DNA of 7,308 bases from JBDHRG01 sp039807445 (GTDB taxonomy: Bacteria; Pseudomonadota; Gammaproteobacteria; Competibacterales; Competibacteraceae), in NCBI GenBank assembly GCA_039807445.1, contig JBDHRG010000187.1, forward strand, positions 1-7,308, given 5' to 3'. The notes beneath the pieces were generated by a model. The model searched no databases and had not been told where the DNA came from. It saw nothing but the letters and a program-made list of their open reading frames with translations. The translations under genes and the position numbers were made by a program. Positions 6,686 to 7,308 of the stretch are shown piece after piece (the stretch's first letter is position 1; each line of letters opens with the position of its first letter).

Positions 6686-6703
6686 GGTTATGCCAGAATA
6701 AGC
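6686..6703. promoter_or_regulatory. AT-rich island with a TTAT-N6-ATAA dyad between modA and greB
   Basis: This is the only AT-rich patch in the divergent intergenic region. TTAT (6688-6691) and ATAA (6698-6701) form an inverted repeat around six bases, with one further matching pair outside a mismatch (6686 with 6703). It probably belongs to the promoter region of modA, greB or both, and could be an operator. I could not assign a -35/-10 pair on either strand with confidence. It resembles a ModE site only in being an AT-rich dyad; the arm spacing differs from the E. coli site. Confidence 0.3.
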
Positions 6704-6716
6704 CGCGCGCCGCACT

Positions 6717-6759
6717 CCGCCCGGTCAAGGCAGCGCAGCGTCGGCCGGGCGGCGCTGCC
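6717..6759 (+). repeat. two interlocking inverted repeats in the presumed greB leader
   Basis: CCGCCCGG (6717-6724) is exactly complementary to CCGGGCGG (6745-6752), and the stem extends by a G-U and a C-G pair (6725-6726 with 6743-6744). GGCAGCGC (6729-6736) is exactly complementary to GCGCTGCC (6752-6759). Each repeat has one arm in the loop of the other, so in RNA they would form a pseudoknot or be alternatives. There is no T-run. The greB ribosome site begins 17 bases further on. Chance is a real possibility at this GC content. Confidence 0.35.
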
Positions 6760-6775
6760 GGCCGCGAACCGCACC

Positions 6776-6780
6776 GAGGA
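6776..6780 (+). promoter_or_regulatory. greB ribosome binding site
   Basis: GAGGA with a six-base spacer to the ATG at 6787 supports that start codon. Confidence 0.7.
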
Positions 6781-6786
6781 AACCGC

Positions 6787-7290
6787 ATGTCCCGCTTCCG
6801 CCCTTCGTCCCCGCCGGGCTCGCCGTACATCACGCGCGCAGGCTACGAGCGCCTGAACGCCGAGCTGCAGCACCTGTGGAAGGTCAGGCGCCCCGAGGTC
6901 ACGCGCGCGGTGTCGGAAGCCGCCGCGCTCGGCGACCGCTCGGAGAACGCCGAGTACATCTACGGCAAGAAGATGCTGCGCGAGATCGACCGCCGTGTGC
7001 GCTTCCTCGCCAAGCGCCTCGACGTGCTGCAGGTGGTCGACCGCGTGCCCGAAGACACCGCCCGCGTGTACTTCGGCGCCTGGGTCGAGCTCGAGGACGA
7101 GGCCGGCGCGCTGACCGAACTGCGCATCGTCGGCCCCGACGAGCTCGAGCCGCAGCAGCAATGGATCAGCGTCGACTCGCCGATGGCGCGCGCGCTGCTG
7201 AAAAAGCAGGAAGGCGACGAGGTCCGCGTGGCCTTGCCGCAGGGCGAGGCGAGGTATTGGATCGTCGGCATCCGCTATGCGCAGGATTGA
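6787..7290 (+). CDS. greB: GreB, transcript cleavage elongation factor
   Basis: This 167-residue protein rescues backtracked RNA polymerase by reaching through the secondary channel and stimulating cleavage of the RNA 3' end. Residues about 13-85 form the N-terminal coiled-coil hairpin: YITRAGYERLNAELQHLWKVRRPEV leads into the tip LGDRSENAEYIYGKK (49-63), where Asp50 and Glu53 match the acidic pair that coordinates the catalytic Mg. The YIYGKK sequence and the long basic helix after it (REIDRRVRFLAKRLD) separate GreB from GreA. Residues about 90-167 are the FKBP-like polymerase-binding domain (YFGAWVELEDEAG, IVGPDE, SPMARALLKKQEGDEV). About nine residues precede the usual GreB start, a common variation. 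The gene is complete, with a clear ribosome site, and is divergent from modA. Confidence 0.97.
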   Translation: MSRFRPSSPPGSPYITRAGYERLNAELQHLWKVRRPEVTRAVSEAAALGDRSENAEYIYGKKMLREIDRRVRFLAKRLDVLQVVDRVPEDTARVYFGAWVELEDEAGALTELRIVGPDELEPQQQWISVDSPMARALLKKQEGDEVRVALPQGEARYWIVGIRYAQD

Positions 7291-7308
7291 TGCGGGCCTG
7301 CGGCGACC

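Noticed and set aside
6686..6703. A true ModE operator upstream of modA
   Set aside because: The arms and the spacing do not match the E. coli ModE site; reported only as an unassigned dyad.
5184..6833. A possible 549-residue fusion ending in ModB
   Set aside because: Only the last 222 residues, from the ATG at 5852, look like protein. The upstream part is an out-of-frame reading of modA and the intergenic region, rich in Arg and Ala.
7291..7308. A terminator or further gene after greB
   Set aside because: Only 18 bases remain after the stop and no hairpin or start can be judged.
1..7308. CRISPR array, tRNA or rRNA genes, insertion sequence ends, attachment sites
   Set aside because: I saw no regular direct repeats, tRNA-like cloverleaf sequence, rRNA sequence or transposase motifs; conserved housekeeping genes fill nearly all of the window.

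Overview
The window is very GC-rich, uses GC-ending codons throughout and has almost no non-coding DNA. Gene content and protein resemblance point to a betaproteobacterium, with a Rhodocyclales-type organism (Azoarcus, Thauera or a relative) as my best guess. That assignment is inference from style and gene content, not from a marker gene. Eight protein genes fill the window. I see no RNA gene, CRISPR array, insertion sequence or prophage.

Left block, plus strand (1-2887): the 3' end of an AmgK-type amino-sugar kinase, then murU overlapping it by four bases (GTGA), then, after 33 bases, a 568-residue asparagine-synthetase-like protein. AmgK and MurU form the peptidoglycan recycling shortcut that turns MurNAc/GlcNAc into UDP-MurNAc/UDP-GlcNAc without de novo synthesis. 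The third gene has the two-domain asparagine synthetase layout but lacks the N-terminal catalytic cysteine, so its reaction is unknown. Its place behind murU is the most open question in the window.

Middle and right block, minus strand (2933-6640): read in its own direction this is modA-modB-modC, a molybdate ABC importer (periplasmic binding protein, permease, ATPase) with almost no spacing between genes. It is followed by a class I DAHP synthase that commits carbon to the shikimate pathway. Residues in that enzyme match the tyrosine-sensitive AroF type. A reasonable sigma-70-like promoter sits across the modC stop codon, so the DAHP synthase may be transcribed on its own as well as by read-through.

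Right edge, plus strand (6787-7290): greB, the transcript cleavage factor, diverges from modA. The 146-base modA-greB intergenic region has an AT-rich island and two overlapping, mutually incompatible GC-rich inverted repeats in the presumed greB leader. The 45-base convergent junction at 2888-2932 carries a small hairpin that may end transcription.

The genes are mostly familiar. The points worth a second look are the cysteine-less asparagine-synthetase-like protein in the cell-wall recycling operon, the AroF-type specificity residues, the promoter in modC's stop codon and the greB leader structures.
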